Shown here: piece by piece, positions 54,124-63,636 of the stretch
How positions within the stretch are numbered: position 1 is the first letter of the stretch
Layout: each line of letters starts with the position of its first letter
Assembly (NCBI GenBank): GCA_963742405.1
Contig: CAVUMB010000005.1
Span: 310,001 to 374,000, forward strand
Reading direction: 5' to 3'
DNA from: JAGVSR01 sp963742405
GTDB taxonomy: Bacteria > Pseudomonadota > Alphaproteobacteria > Rhizobiales > Hyphomicrobiaceae
DNA: 64,000 bases
The notes under the pieces: generated by a model
The model's input: only the letters and a program-made list of their open reading frames with translations
Databases searched by the model: none
What the model was told of the DNA's origin: nothing
Program-made: the position numbers and the translations under genes

Positions 54124-54904
54124 GTGGCGCCAGTGCTTCCCTGGCCGGCGCTCGGTCCCGACCGCGTGGTGCATCTCGTCGAGACGGGGTCGACCAACAG
54201 CGAAGCCCTACGCCTCGCGTCTGCGGGCGCCGCCAGCGGCACCTGGGTCGTGGCCGACCGGCAAACGGCAGGGCGCGGCCGCTCCGGCCGTACCTGGCAC
54301 TCGGCATCCGGCAATTTCTACGCAAGCCTGATCCTGCGTGATGTTTTTCCGTTGGAGAAGGCCGCCCAGTTGGCGCTCGTCAGCGGTGTCGCCGTCCACG
54401 CGGCCGTCATGACAGCAGCCGGCAAAATTCTCCAAGAATTCGAATGCCGTGCTCGAGCTGAAGTGGCCGAACGATATCCTTCTAGGACGCCGAAAACTGG
54501 GTGGCATACTTGTCGAAAGCAGCGTGACGGGCCGCAACCAGGGCGCGCTCGCCGTCGTCGGAATCGGGCTCAATCTGGCTCATCATCCCGACCTCCCCGG
54601 CGGCACGGCAACGGACATTCTGGCAGCTGGTGCGTCGATTGCTCCGTTGAATTTCCTTCCCAGTCTCGATGGGACCATGCAGGAATGGATTTCGAAGTGG
54701 GCATCCGGCACAGGATTCCCGGCCGTCCGCGAGGCGTGGCTCGCCCGGTCGCTTCCGCCGGGTGTCGGCCTCACGGTCAATTCCGGCCGTGGTGCGGTCA
54801 AGGGCGTGTTCGCGGGGCTTGATCCCGACGGCGCGCTGCTTCTCACCGGCGAGACCGGAGCCCTGCAGACGGTGACGTTCGGAGACGTAGCGCTCTCGAC
54901 CTGA
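54124..54904 (+). CDS. birA: Biotin-protein ligase (one-base frameshift)
   Basis: Attaches biotin to carboxylase carrier proteins. No N-terminal DNA-binding domain, so a simple ligase. GTG 54124 starts 3 bp after the nuoN stop. The first part has VETGSTNSEALRLA and the biotin-binding ADRQTAGRGRSGRTW; after the shift come LELKWPNDILLGRRKLGGILVE and VGIGLNL. Frames change in GAATTCGAATGCCGTG (54437-54452); dropping one A gives EFDAVLELKWPND. Joined length about 259 residues. Same locus order (nuoN-birA-rnj) as other Rhizobiales. Confidence 0.92.
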
Positions 54905-54966
54905 GGCGGCGCGGCGAACGGGCTGGCGTTTGACAGAAACGATAAGCGGCAAGGGCTGGCGCGCGA

Positions 54967-56673
54967 ATGGCGAAAAACGGCAACGGCGAGGCAAAGAGCG
55001 GCAAGTCCGAATTGGTCTTTGCGGCTCTCGGTGGTCTCGGAGAGGTGGGCATGAACGCCTACCTGTATGGCATGGGTCCGGCCGATAATCGCGAATGGCT
55101 CATCGTCGACCTCGGCATCACATTTCCCGAAGGCGAAGATGATCCCGGCGTCGATGTGATCCTGCCCGACGTGCGCTTTTTGGAGACGCAGAAAAAGCAG
55201 ATCGCAGGCCTCATCATCACCCACGCCCATGAAGATCATCTCGGCGCCGTGCTCGAACTGTGGCCGCGCCTGCAATGCCCGGTTTACGTCACGCCGTTCA
55301 CAGCCGGCATGTTGAAGTCGAAGACGGCCGATTATGGCCGCGGTCGCGACATGCCCATGAAGATCATTCCGCTCGACAGCCGATTTCATGCCGGATCGTT
55401 CGACGTGGAGCTGGTCAGCGTCGCCCATTCGGTACCCGAAACAAGCGGCCTCATTCTGCGCACGTCGCTCGGCACCGTCTATCACACCGCCGATTGGAAG
55501 ATCGACGCCACCCCCTACATCGGCGAACCGGCCAAACCTTCGCGTCTATCGGCAATCGGCGACGAAGGCGTCCTCGCTCTAGTGTGCGATTCAACGAATG
55601 CAATGCGCGAAGGCGAGAGCCCGAGTGAAACCGAGGTCGCCGAGAGCATCGCTCAGATCGTCGCCAAGGCTCCCAATCGCGTCGTGGTCACGACGTTTTC
55701 GTCGAATGTTGCGCGGATCAAGGCCTGTTACGAGGCCGCCCGCAGGTCGGGCCGTCGCCTCGTCGTTGCCGGCCGTGCGCTGCATCGCGTCATCGAAGTC
55801 GCGATTGAAACCGGCTACCTGCCGAAAGACTTCACGTGGTCCGATCAGCAGCAGTTCAAATATTTCAAGCGCGAAGAAGTGGTCCTGCTGTGTACCGGCA
55901 GCCAGGGCGAGCCGCGCGCCGCCATGGCCCGCATCGCCGAGAACGAACACCCCGAAGTCTCTCTCGACAAGGGGGATCTCGTGCTCTTTTCTTCGCGCGC
56001 CATTCCCGGCAACGAGAAAGGCATCGGCCATATCCAGAACGCACTTGTTCGCGCCGGCTGCGAAGTCATGACGGACGGCGATGCGCTGATTCACGTCACC
56101 GGCCATCCGCGCCGCGGCGAACTGCGCCAGATGTACGGCTGGATTCGCCCGCGCATTGTCGTTCCCATGCACGGTGAGGCACGGCATCTGATGGCCAATG
56201 CGGCGCTCGCCCGCTCGCTCGGTATTGACGAAGTGGTCCCCACTTTCAACGGCGAGATGGTGCGGCTGGCTCCCGGTCCCGCCCGCAAGATCGACGACGT
56301 TCCAGTCGGCCGCCTCTTCCGCGATGGCAATTTGCTGGTTCCCGAAGGCGAGGGACCTGTTCGTGAACGGCGCAAGCTGGCTGTTGTCGGCGTCGCGGTG
56401 GCCAGCCTCGTCCTGTCGCGCAAGGGTGAACTGATCGCCGACCCGATCGTCGAACTCGACGGTGTCCCGATCGAAGATGCCGCCGGCGAAAGCATGCTCG
56501 ACATCGCCTATGATGCGGTCGAGGGCACGCTGAAGTCGATCCCGCCCGCCCGCCGCCGCGATCCCGATCTCGTCGAGGAAGCGGTTCGCAAAGCCTTGCG
56601 CAGCGCGATCCACGCGGCCTGGGGTAAAAAGCCTATCTGTAAGGTGATGGTCTCTATGGTCGATGCGCGGTGA
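54967..56673 (+). CDS. rnj: Ribonuclease J
   Basis: Metallo-beta-lactamase/beta-CASP ribonuclease with exo- and endonuclease action on RNA. 568 residues. Zinc motif HAHEDH at 86-91, GLGEVGMN near the start, beta-CASP segments CTGSQGEPRAAMARI and FSSRAIPGNEK, and HVTGHPRRGELRQMYGWIRP. C-terminal extension of about 120 residues. Probably the last gene of the nuo-birA transcript. No canonical ribosome binding site. Confidence 0.95.
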   Translation: MAKNGNGEAKSGKSELVFAALGGLGEVGMNAYLYGMGPADNREWLIVDLGITFPEGEDDPGVDVILPDVRFLETQKKQIAGLIITHAHEDHLGAVLELWPRLQCPVYVTPFTAGMLKSKTADYGRGRDMPMKIIPLDSRFHAGSFDVELVSVAHSVPETSGLILRTSLGTVYHTADWKIDATPYIGEPAKPSRLSAIGDEGVLALVCDSTNAMREGESPSETEVAESIAQIVAKAPNRVVVTTFSSNVARIKACYEAARRSGRRLVVAGRALHRVIEVAIETGYLPKDFTWSDQQQFKYFKREEVVLLCTGSQGEPRAAMARIAENEHPEVSLDKGDLVLFSSRAIPGNEKGIGHIQNALVRAGCEVMTDGDALIHVTGHPRRGELRQMYGWIRPRIVVPMHGEARHLMANAALARSLGIDEVVPTFNGEMVRLAPGPARKIDDVPVGRLFRDGNLLVPEGEGPVRERRKLAVVGVAVASLVLSRKGELIADPIVELDGVPIEDAAGESMLDIAYDAVEGTLKSIPPARRRDPDLVEEAVRKALRSAIHAAWGKKPICKVMVSMVDAR

Positions 56674-56766
56674 TCCTCACACCGCTGCCGCACGGGGGTG
56701 GAATCTGATCGACCCTCGCGCTAGATAACGGCCCAGGTTGCAACAATTGAACGAAAGGGCACGACC

Positions 56767-57171
56767 ATGATCGGGCGTCTCAACCATGTGGCCATCGCGG
56801 TGCGGAACCTCGAGGCCGCCGTCGCAACCTACAAAAACGCCCTCGGCGCTAAGGTTTCCGAAGCGACCGCTGAGCCCGAACATGGCGTCACCGTCGTGTT
56901 TGTGGAGTTGCCCAACACCAAGATCGAATTCCTCGAACCGTTGGGCGAGAATTCGCCGATCGCCAAGTTTCTGGAACGCAATCCGGACGGCGGTATCCAC
57001 CACGTCTGTTACGAGGTGGACGACATCCTGGCCGCCCGCGACCAGTTGAAAGCCAGAGGCGCCCGCGTCCTAGGCGACGGCAATCCCAAGATCGGTGCTC
57101 ACGGCAAGCCGGTCCTCTTCCTGCATCCGAAGGATTTTCTCGGCACACTGACCGAGTTGGAACAGGTATGA
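56767..57171 (+). CDS. mce: Methylmalonyl-CoA epimerase
   Basis: Interconverts (2R)- and (2S)-methylmalonyl-CoA for propionyl-CoA use with the B12-dependent mutase. 134 residues of the vicinal oxygen chelate fold: IGRLNHVAIAVRNLEAAVATY with the metal His, FLEPLGENSPIAKFLERN and GGIHHVCYEVDDI with the second His, KPVLFLHPKDFLGTLTELEQ at the end. AAAGGG lies 9 nt upstream. Overlaps the DUF1467 gene by 4 nt. Confidence 0.95.
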   Translation: MIGRLNHVAIAVRNLEAAVATYKNALGAKVSEATAEPEHGVTVVFVELPNTKIEFLEPLGENSPIAKFLERNPDGGIHHVCYEVDDILAARDQLKARGARVLGDGNPKIGAHGKPVLFLHPKDFLGTLTELEQV

Positions 57172-57461
57172 CGATCGCCCTCGGGTTTGCTCTCTACTTC
57201 ATGATCTGGTGGCTCGTGCTGTTCGCCGTGCTGCCATTTGGTGTCGTCACCCAGGACGAAACCAGCGATGTGGTTCCAGGGACACCCGGCAGCGCTCCAT
57301 CGAAGTTCAATTGGCAAAAAGTCTTCCTCGTCAATACCGTGGTTGCTACCCTGGCATTTGCGGTCGTGTGGACGGCCCTCGAGAACAATTGGCTTGGCAC
57401 CACGCCACCGCTCGAGGACGCCCCGCCCGCCCTGAAGGTCGAAGCGCCAAAGCCCGGCTAA
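57168..57461 (+). CDS. DUF1467 family membrane protein
   Basis: 97 residues; two transmembrane helices (about 4-26 and 52-72) with WWLVLFAVLPFGVVTQDET between, the DUF1467 hallmark, and a Pro-rich tail. Function unknown; regularly next to mce and proS in Rhizobiales. Start overlaps mce (ATGA). Confidence 0.92.
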   Translation: MTIALGFALYFMIWWLVLFAVLPFGVVTQDETSDVVPGTPGSAPSKFNWQKVFLVNTVVATLAFAVVWTALENNWLGTTPPLEDAPPALKVEAPKPG

Positions 57462-57561
57462 GGGCCGGATCGACGGACGCTTTCAGGTTTTGTTGCGGCT
57501 TCGGTCCGCCTCGGGGGAGGAGCGGGCAGGCGGCCTGGAAAGCATCGGGCGGGTTGGTGTG

Positions 57562-58359
57562 ATGCGTTGGGCTTTCGGGGGTATTGCGCGGGTCGCGGCG
57601 GCGATCATCGCGGTTGTCTGGGTTTCGCCGGCATTCGCCGCCGAACTGCGCATCGAATACAGAGAGTTGGCTGCCATCGCGCAACAGGCGCTGGGCGGCG
57701 CAAAACTTCGCTTGCATAACGCGCCCGCCGGCGGACTTCTCGACTTTTCAGCCGGCTCATCCGTCACCATTGGCACCACAGAGGTGCCGATCCCCGTCCC
57801 CGCGCGCACTTTCGCCATCGCCGGCGGCAATTATGCCTACTATCTGAACGATATCAATTCCACAGCGGTCACGTTCGAATCCATTCCCGGCGCGGTTCGA
57901 CTGACGCTGCTCTTCGAAAGTGAAAGCCCCGAACTCATCGGACGGTGCCGCTCTGGGATCTGTGCCCCCATCAACGCTTTGCCACGGATCGAATGGTCCA
58001 ATGCGTCGGTTTCCATCGATCTGGCGCCCGTAGGCTTAGGCGACAGCCTTTCGCTGGAAGCCAAGGCGGTGAAGATCGGCGGAACATTTGTCCCGGCGTG
58101 CGCGCCAAGCGCCGCTTTGATCTCAGGCGGCATCTGCAAGTCGGTGTTGTCAAAGGCGCGCCAAGCCATCGCCAAACTGCGTGGTGATCTCGATGGGCTT
58201 CTGCGCACCGAGGTCAACAAGCCGGACGTTCAAGCCAAAATCGCAGCAGAACTGAAAAAGCGGCTGGTTCTGGGTCCAGCCGGGGCGTTGATCATCAGAG
58301 CCGTGACGACGGACGAGAGTGCCGTCTCGATCTCATTCTGCCTGGCCTGCGGTGGCTGA
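57562..58359 (+). CDS. Hypothetical secreted protein
   Basis: 265 residues from ATG 57562; signal peptide (MRWAFGGIARVAAAIIAVVW... ending AFAAE). The mature protein is mixed alpha/beta with four Cys in two close pairs (RCRSGIC, CLAC at the C-terminal end) plus ACAPS and GICKS, suggesting disulphides. No family recognised. The ribosome binding site is weak; the longer frame from 57490 is less likely. It separates DUF1467 from proS, which are more often adjacent. Confidence 0.75.
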   Translation: MRWAFGGIARVAAAIIAVVWVSPAFAAELRIEYRELAAIAQQALGGAKLRLHNAPAGGLLDFSAGSSVTIGTTEVPIPVPARTFAIAGGNYAYYLNDINSTAVTFESIPGAVRLTLLFESESPELIGRCRSGICAPINALPRIEWSNASVSIDLAPVGLGDSLSLEAKAVKIGGTFVPACAPSAALISGGICKSVLSKARQAIAKLRGDLDGLLRTEVNKPDVQAKIAAELKKRLVLGPAGALIIRAVTTDESAVSISFCLACGG

Positions 58360-58571
58360 ACCGGAAGCAACAGCCGACGGCTTCCGCACGCCCCCGTTGC
58401 CGGAGCCACGGCCAGCCGCTAATGACGGCGGACCGAGCGGCCGACTGGGAGGCAATTCTCTGACCGGCCGTGCCATATGTTTTCGTTGATCAGGCCCCCC
58501 ATGCGTCCCATGTCGATTGCCGCATCTATGTTGTTCGCACCGCGGGCCGACCGCGACATCGGTGGTGCCCG

Positions 58572-60108
58572 ATGAGCAAGCGCGCCCTCTCTGTCACTCG
58601 TGAGCAGAATTTTCCGGAATGGTATCAAGAGGCGGTTCGCGACGGCGACATGGCCGAGCAGAGCCCCGTTCGCGGCTGCATGATCATCAAGCCCTGGGGC
58701 TGGGGCGTTTGGGAGCGGGTTCAGGCCGAACTCGATCAGCGCATCAAGGATACGGGTCACGAGAACTGCTACTTCCCGCTGTTTATTCCCATGAGCTTCA
58801 TCGCCAAGGAGGCAGAGCACGTCGAGGGCTTCGCCAAGGAAATGGCGGTCGTCACGCATCACCGCCTGAAGAATGAGGGCGGTAAGTTGGTGCTCGACCC
58901 GGATGCGAAACTCGAGGAGCCTTTGATCGTCCGGCCGACGTCGGAAACGATCATCGGCGACGCCTTTCAGCGCTGGATCAAGAGCTATCGTGATCTGCCG
59001 CTGCTGATCAATCAGTGGGCCAATGTGGTGCGTTGGGAAATGCGCACGCGACTGTTCCTTCGCACTGCCGAGTTTCTTTGGCAGGAAGGCCATACGGCAC
59101 ACGCCGACCGCGATGATGCGATGGCGGAAACATTGAAGATGCTCGAAGTCTATCGCGAGTTTTCAGAGAACGTTCTCGCCATGCCCGTGATCGCTGGAGA
59201 AAAGCCCGCCAATGAACGCTTCCCCGGTGCTGACAACACCTATTCCATCGAAGCCATGATGCAGGACGGCAAGGCTCTCCAGGCCGGCACCTCGCATTAT
59301 CTCGGCACCCACTTTGCTGAAGCACAGAACATCCAATTCCAAAACCAGGACGGCAAGCTCACCCACTGCCATACGACGAGCTGGGGCGTGTCGACCCGCC
59401 TGATCGGTGGCGTTATCATGAGTCACGGCGACGACGACGGACTTAGGATGCCGCCCAAAATCGCCCCGCGTCAGATCGTGATTGTGCCGATGCTGCGCGA
59501 CAAACCGGAAGATTTCGGAACTCAGATCCTATTGCGCCGAACTCGAAGCCGAACTGAAGGCGCAGGGCATCCGCGTGCTTGTCGACGTCAAACCGATCAA
59601 GTCGGCCGAGAAGCGCTGGAACTGGGTCCGTCGTGGCGCCCCCATCATCGTCGAGGTGGGCGGTCGCGATGCCGCCGGCGGCAATGTGACGTTCATGCGC
59701 CGCGATCGTCTGCGCGATGGCGACAAGGTCGTGTCCCAGACGCAGTCGCGGGCCGAGTTCGTTGCTGGGGCGCGCACGCTGCTGGAGGCCATTCAGGATG
59801 CTTTGTTTGCCGAGGCAAAGGCGCGCCTCGAAAGCAACATTGTCACCCACGTCAGGTCGTTTGCCGACATCGAATCTCATTTCGGCGTTGCGGCGGGCGA
59901 CGACGATGCGCAAGACTTCAAAGGCTGGGCCGGCGTCATGTGGGCAAAGCCCGCCGGCGCGGCTCTCGAAGCGATCGCCGAGCGGTTGAAAGCCCTGAAG
60001 CTTACGATTCGCAATGCGCCCCTTATCCAGCCGCCACTCGATGGACAACGCTGCGTTTTCAGCGGTGAACCTGCGCGCGAATACGTGTTGATCGGGCGGT
60101 CTTATTGA
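58572..60108 (+). CDS. proS: Prolyl-tRNA synthetase, archaeal/eukaryotic type (one-base frameshift)
   Basis: Charges tRNA-Pro. The sequence is the short archaeal/eukaryotic-like type 3 enzyme, not the usual bacterial one: it opens SVTREQNFPEWYQEAVRDGD, has GCMIIKPWGWGVWERVQ, HENCYFPLFIP, motif 2 RWEMRTRLFLRTAEFLWQEG, motif 3 GDDDGLRMPPKIAPRQ, and ends in a C-terminal Tyr (IGRSY). It lacks the editing insert. The frame breaks in GAAGATTTCGGAACTC (59508-59523); removing one T gives EDSELRSYCAELEAEL. Joined length about 511 residues. ATG 58572 chosen by family N-terminus. The locus (DUF1467-proS-lolC) normally holds a bacterial-type proS in relatives. Confidence 0.93.
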
Positions 60109-60246
60109 CCGAAGACCTTGGCAAAACAGGGCAGAATCGACAGCAACGTATTCTGGCCCGATTGCGCCGTTAGGCGTGTTACAGCCAACCGGCCGGTCGC
60201 ATTCGGAAACGTCAGGCTTGGAAATTGGGTACGGAGCCACAACTGC

Positions 60247-61515
60247 ATGACCGCGATGCCTGACACCAAACCCTTTGCGCCATTCGAATGGCTGCTGGCC
60301 GGCAGATATCTGCGCGCGCGCCGGAAGGAAGGCTTCATTTCCGTCATCGCCGGGTTTTCGTTCCTGGGTATTACCCTCGGCGTTGCGACACTCATCATCG
60401 TCATGGCCGTGATGAACGGTTTCCGCAAAGATTTGTTCGCCAAAATCCTCGGCCTTAATGGCCACGTCATCGTCTATAAGATCGGTGAGCCGTTTACGGA
60501 CTACGTCGACAAGTCGGCAAAGATCGCCGCCGTTCCGGGCGTCACGCATGCCATTCCGATAGTCGAGGGCCAGGTTATGGTCTCATCCAGCGCCCAGGCA
60601 TTAGGCGCATTGGTTCGCGGCATCGCTGAAAAGGATTTGAAATCCCTGAAGCTCGTCGCCAACAACATTCGCGGCGGCTCACTTGACGGCTTTGACGACA
60701 GCCAGTCGATCGCCATAGGCACACGACTTGCCAATGCGCTCTACGTCAATGTCGGAGATACGCTGACGCTCGTTTCTCCGCGTGGCGCCGCGACACCGTT
60801 CGGTACCGCCCCCCGTTCCAAACCCTATATGGTCTCGGCCATATTTGAACTCGGCATGTCCGAATACGACAAGACCATGATCTTCATGCCGCTGCGTGAA
60901 AGTCAGCGCTATTTTTCCAAGGGCGACGAAGCTGATGTCCTCGAGGTCGTAGTCGACAATCCCGAACGGGTGGATCAATTCGCCGCCGAGATTCGCGGCG
61001 CGGCTGGACCGACGATAAACGTCACCGACTGGCGGCAGAAGAATGAAACCTTCTTCACCGTCCTCGAGGTCGAGCGAAACGTGATGTTCATCATCCTGTC
61101 GCTCATCATTCTGGTCGCCGCCTTGAACATTATCTCCGGCATGATGATGCTGGTGAAGGATAAGGGTCGCGACATCGCGGTGTTGCGCACCATGGGTGCA
61201 TCGAAGAACGCCGTGATGCGGGTGTTCCTCATCACCGGCGCCTCTATTGGCGTCGTCGGCACCCTGGCAGGACTGTTACTCGGGATCGTGTTCTGCTGGA
61301 ATATCGAGAGTATCCGCCAATTTATTACCTGGGTGACGGGCACCCCGATGTTTGATCCTAATATCTACTACCTGACGAAGCTGCCGGCCGAAATCAATCC
61401 ATCTGAAACAGCCTGGATCGTTTTCATGGCGCTCGCTCTGTCGATCTTGGCAACGCTCTATCCGTCGTGGCGCGCCTCCAAGCTCGACCCCGTTGAAGCA
61501 CTCCGGTACGAGTAA
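60247..61515 (+). CDS. lolC: Lipoprotein-releasing ABC transporter permease (LolC/E)
   Basis: Inner membrane permease that extracts outer-membrane lipoproteins and hands them to LolA. 422 residues from ATG 60247 (CGGAG upstream). Four transmembrane helices: one near 30-52 (GFSFLGITLGVATLIIVMAV) and three in the last third, with a large periplasmic domain between. KDKGRDIAVLRTMGASKNAVMRVF is the ATPase-coupling loop. One fused LolC/E type permease is usual in alphaproteobacteria. lolD follows 14 bp downstream. Confidence 0.95.
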   Translation: MTAMPDTKPFAPFEWLLAGRYLRARRKEGFISVIAGFSFLGITLGVATLIIVMAVMNGFRKDLFAKILGLNGHVIVYKIGEPFTDYVDKSAKIAAVPGVTHAIPIVEGQVMVSSSAQALGALVRGIAEKDLKSLKLVANNIRGGSLDGFDDSQSIAIGTRLANALYVNVGDTLTLVSPRGAATPFGTAPRSKPYMVSAIFELGMSEYDKTMIFMPLRESQRYFSKGDEADVLEVVVDNPERVDQFAAEIRGAAGPTINVTDWRQKNETFFTVLEVERNVMFIILSLIILVAALNIISGMMMLVKDKGRDIAVLRTMGASKNAVMRVFLITGASIGVVGTLAGLLLGIVFCWNIESIRQFITWVTGTPMFDPNIYYLTKLPAEINPSETAWIVFMALALSILATLYPSWRASKLDPVEALRYE

Positions 61516-61529
61516 GGAGAGCCGGACCG

Positions 61530-62243
61530 ATGCTCGACACGCCGACAACCACAGCCGTTCTCAAGCTCGAAGGGCTGATGCGCTCGTTCAAGCAAGGCGA
61601 GCGCGAGATCGCCGTTCTCAATGGCGCCAGCGCTGCAATCTATCCCGGCGAATCCGTAGCGCTCGTCGGTCCGTCCGGCGCCGGCAAGTCAACGCTGCTG
61701 CATATTGCTGGCCTGCTCGAGACGCCGACTGCGGGTTCGGTTGTGATGGGCGGCCGCGACTGCTCAACGCTCGGCGACGACCAGCGCACGCGCATTCGGC
61801 GGACGGATGTCGGCTTCATTTATCAGTTCCACCAGCTGTTGCCGGAGTTCTCCGCACTCGAAAACGTCATGATGCCGCTGATGATCCTCGGCAAGCCGCG
61901 TCGCGAAGCCGTCGCTCGGGCAACCGATCTCCTCTCGAAATTAGGTCTCTCGCACCGCTTGGAGCATCGTCCGGCGCAATTGTCGGGCGGCGAACAACAG
62001 CGGACCGCCATTTGCCGCGCGCTTGCCAATAAGCCCAAACTTATCCTCGCCGACGAACCCACGGGCAATCTCGATCCGAAAACTTCCGAACTCGTGTTCC
62101 ACGAACTGATCGGACTGTTCAAAAGCGAAGGGGTTGCCGCGCTGATCGCAACCCACAACCTGGATATCGCAGCCCGCATGGACCGCATTCTGCGCATGGA
62201 AAACGGCCAACTCGTCGAGGTGACTCCAGATGCCATCCGCTAA
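61530..62243 (+). CDS. lolD: Lipoprotein-releasing ABC transporter ATPase
   Basis: 237 residues. Walker A GPSGAGKST, Q-loop YQFHQLLPEFSALENVMMP, signature LSGGEQQR, Walker B LILADEPTGNLD and the switch His in ATHNLD. AAGGAG lies before the ATG. Drives LolC/E. Confidence 0.96.
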   Translation: MLDTPTTTAVLKLEGLMRSFKQGEREIAVLNGASAAIYPGESVALVGPSGAGKSTLLHIAGLLETPTAGSVVMGGRDCSTLGDDQRTRIRRTDVGFIYQFHQLLPEFSALENVMMPLMILGKPRREAVARATDLLSKLGLSHRLEHRPAQLSGGEQQRTAICRALANKPKLILADEPTGNLDPKTSELVFHELIGLFKSEGVAALIATHNLDIAARMDRILRMENGQLVEVTPDAIR

Positions 62244-62351
62244 AACAAGTCGCGGGACGAACTGATGACTGCCCTGTCGTAATGCCGTTAAATAGACGCG
62301 CTGGGATTTCGAATGGACCCGACGCCTCCCGTCTGCCGCGAAAGGTTTGAC

Positions 62352-63371
62352 ATGGTTTGGACGAGCGCGCTGGCCCGATGGATGTTCTGCCTTGGCGTCT
62401 TGACGCTGCCGGGACATGCTGGCGCCCACAGTGACAATACCGTTCCGCCTTCGACCCCATCAGCCCTGCAAGCCCGCAAACTGGACGTCGGCACAACGCC
62501 GCGAACTTATCAGCTCTATCTTCCGCAGGGCGGCGTCCGTGAGCCGGGTCCGGTCATGATCGTCCTGCACGGGGCCGGTGGCACTGGCGCCCGCATGCAC
62601 ACGTACTTCGGGGCCGCACCGGCAGCGGATCGGGCGGGCTTTGCGGTGGCCTACCCCGACGGAATCAACGGCCAATGGAATGATGGACGCCCCCCGAGCC
62701 TACGCTACCTGCCCCAGCTGAAGGATGTGGACGATGTCGGCTTTATCGCAGCGGTCGCCCAGGATCTGATCACCCGCCGCATCGCCGACCCGCGCCGCAT
62801 TTTCATCGTTGGACTGTCGAATGGCGGCGGCATGGCATTACGTATGGCCTGCGACCGGCCGGATACAGCGGCCGGCTTCGGTTTCATTGCAGCTCCCGCC
62901 GGCGATCTGGTAATCAATGCCTGCCGCGGTGGCCGGCCGCGGCCCATGCTGCTTATCCACGGTACCAAGGACCGGACCATTCCATACGGCGGTGGCATGA
63001 TCCGCAAGTCAGCGTCGGATCGCCTGCTGTCGGCCCCGGAGCATGCGCAGTTTTGGGCGCGGCGAAACGGCTGCCTCGATACCGTCGAGTTGAACGACCT
63101 GCCTGACCTCGATCCCTTCGATAGCACGCGCATCAGCCGGGCCGTTTATCAATCGTGCCCCAACGGCGCACCGGTGGAACTGTTGACGATTGAAGGCGGT
63201 GGTCACCAGCCGCCGATCGCAAAAGCTGGCGCGGCCACAGCCATAGGATCGCCTGTCGGAATGCTCGGAAGCCGCAGCCATGACATTGACGCAACGGAAA
63301 CGATGTGGCGGTTTTTCAATTCCGGGCCGCCGGCAAGCGGCGCGGCCGCCGGCATCTCCGGGCGGCGATAA
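62352..63371 (+). CDS. Secreted esterase, polyhydroxybutyrate-depolymerase-like (LpqC family)
   Basis: 339 residues from ATG 62352 (AAAGG 6 nt upstream). Signal peptide (VWTSALARWMFCLGVLTL... ending GAHS). Alpha/beta hydrolase core: RTYQLYLPQGG, VMIVLHGAGGTGARM (oxyanion), nucleophile Ser in GLSNGGGM, Asp in HGTKDRTIPYGGG and His in EGGGHQPP. Such enzymes hydrolyse feruloyl, acetyl or hydroxybutyrate esters; the substrate is not readable from sequence. Unrelated to the Lol genes upstream. Confidence 0.9.
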   Translation: MVWTSALARWMFCLGVLTLPGHAGAHSDNTVPPSTPSALQARKLDVGTTPRTYQLYLPQGGVREPGPVMIVLHGAGGTGARMHTYFGAAPAADRAGFAVAYPDGINGQWNDGRPPSLRYLPQLKDVDDVGFIAAVAQDLITRRIADPRRIFIVGLSNGGGMALRMACDRPDTAAGFGFIAAPAGDLVINACRGGRPRPMLLIHGTKDRTIPYGGGMIRKSASDRLLSAPEHAQFWARRNGCLDTVELNDLPDLDPFDSTRISRAVYQSCPNGAPVELLTIEGGGHQPPIAKAGAATAIGSPVGMLGSRSHDIDATETMWRFFNSGPPASGAAAGISGRR

Positions 63372-63636
63372 TCACGATTAGGATAGCCGCGGGTCGCCAT
63401 CGCGCAGCGGTGCGCCGGGAAAACTGTCGTTCTGCATCATCATGTCAATCAGCGCGGCCATGGGAAACTCCATCGGTTGAGGTTGCAATATCAAGGACCT
63501 TAACTCTGGCCGTGGCGGCCTGCTGTTCCACCCGGAACAGGCTGGCTCGCCAGTAACCCGTCGCCCGCCGCAAAAGAGCGTCGCAGAAGTGTGGAAAACC
63601 TCATCGCATTGCGGCCCGCCGGGCTAATCTCTCCCG
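63372..63636. other. 265-bp gap before dnaE with unexplained minus-strand open frames
   Basis: No standard gene is supported. On the minus strand two overlapping frames look coding-like: one ends VKVLDIATSTDGVSHGRAD (stop at about 63463), the next contains FPMAALIDMMMQNDSFPG and ends RDGDPRLS (stop at about 63379). They could be parts of one small gene broken by an indel, or chance. Confidence 0.3.
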
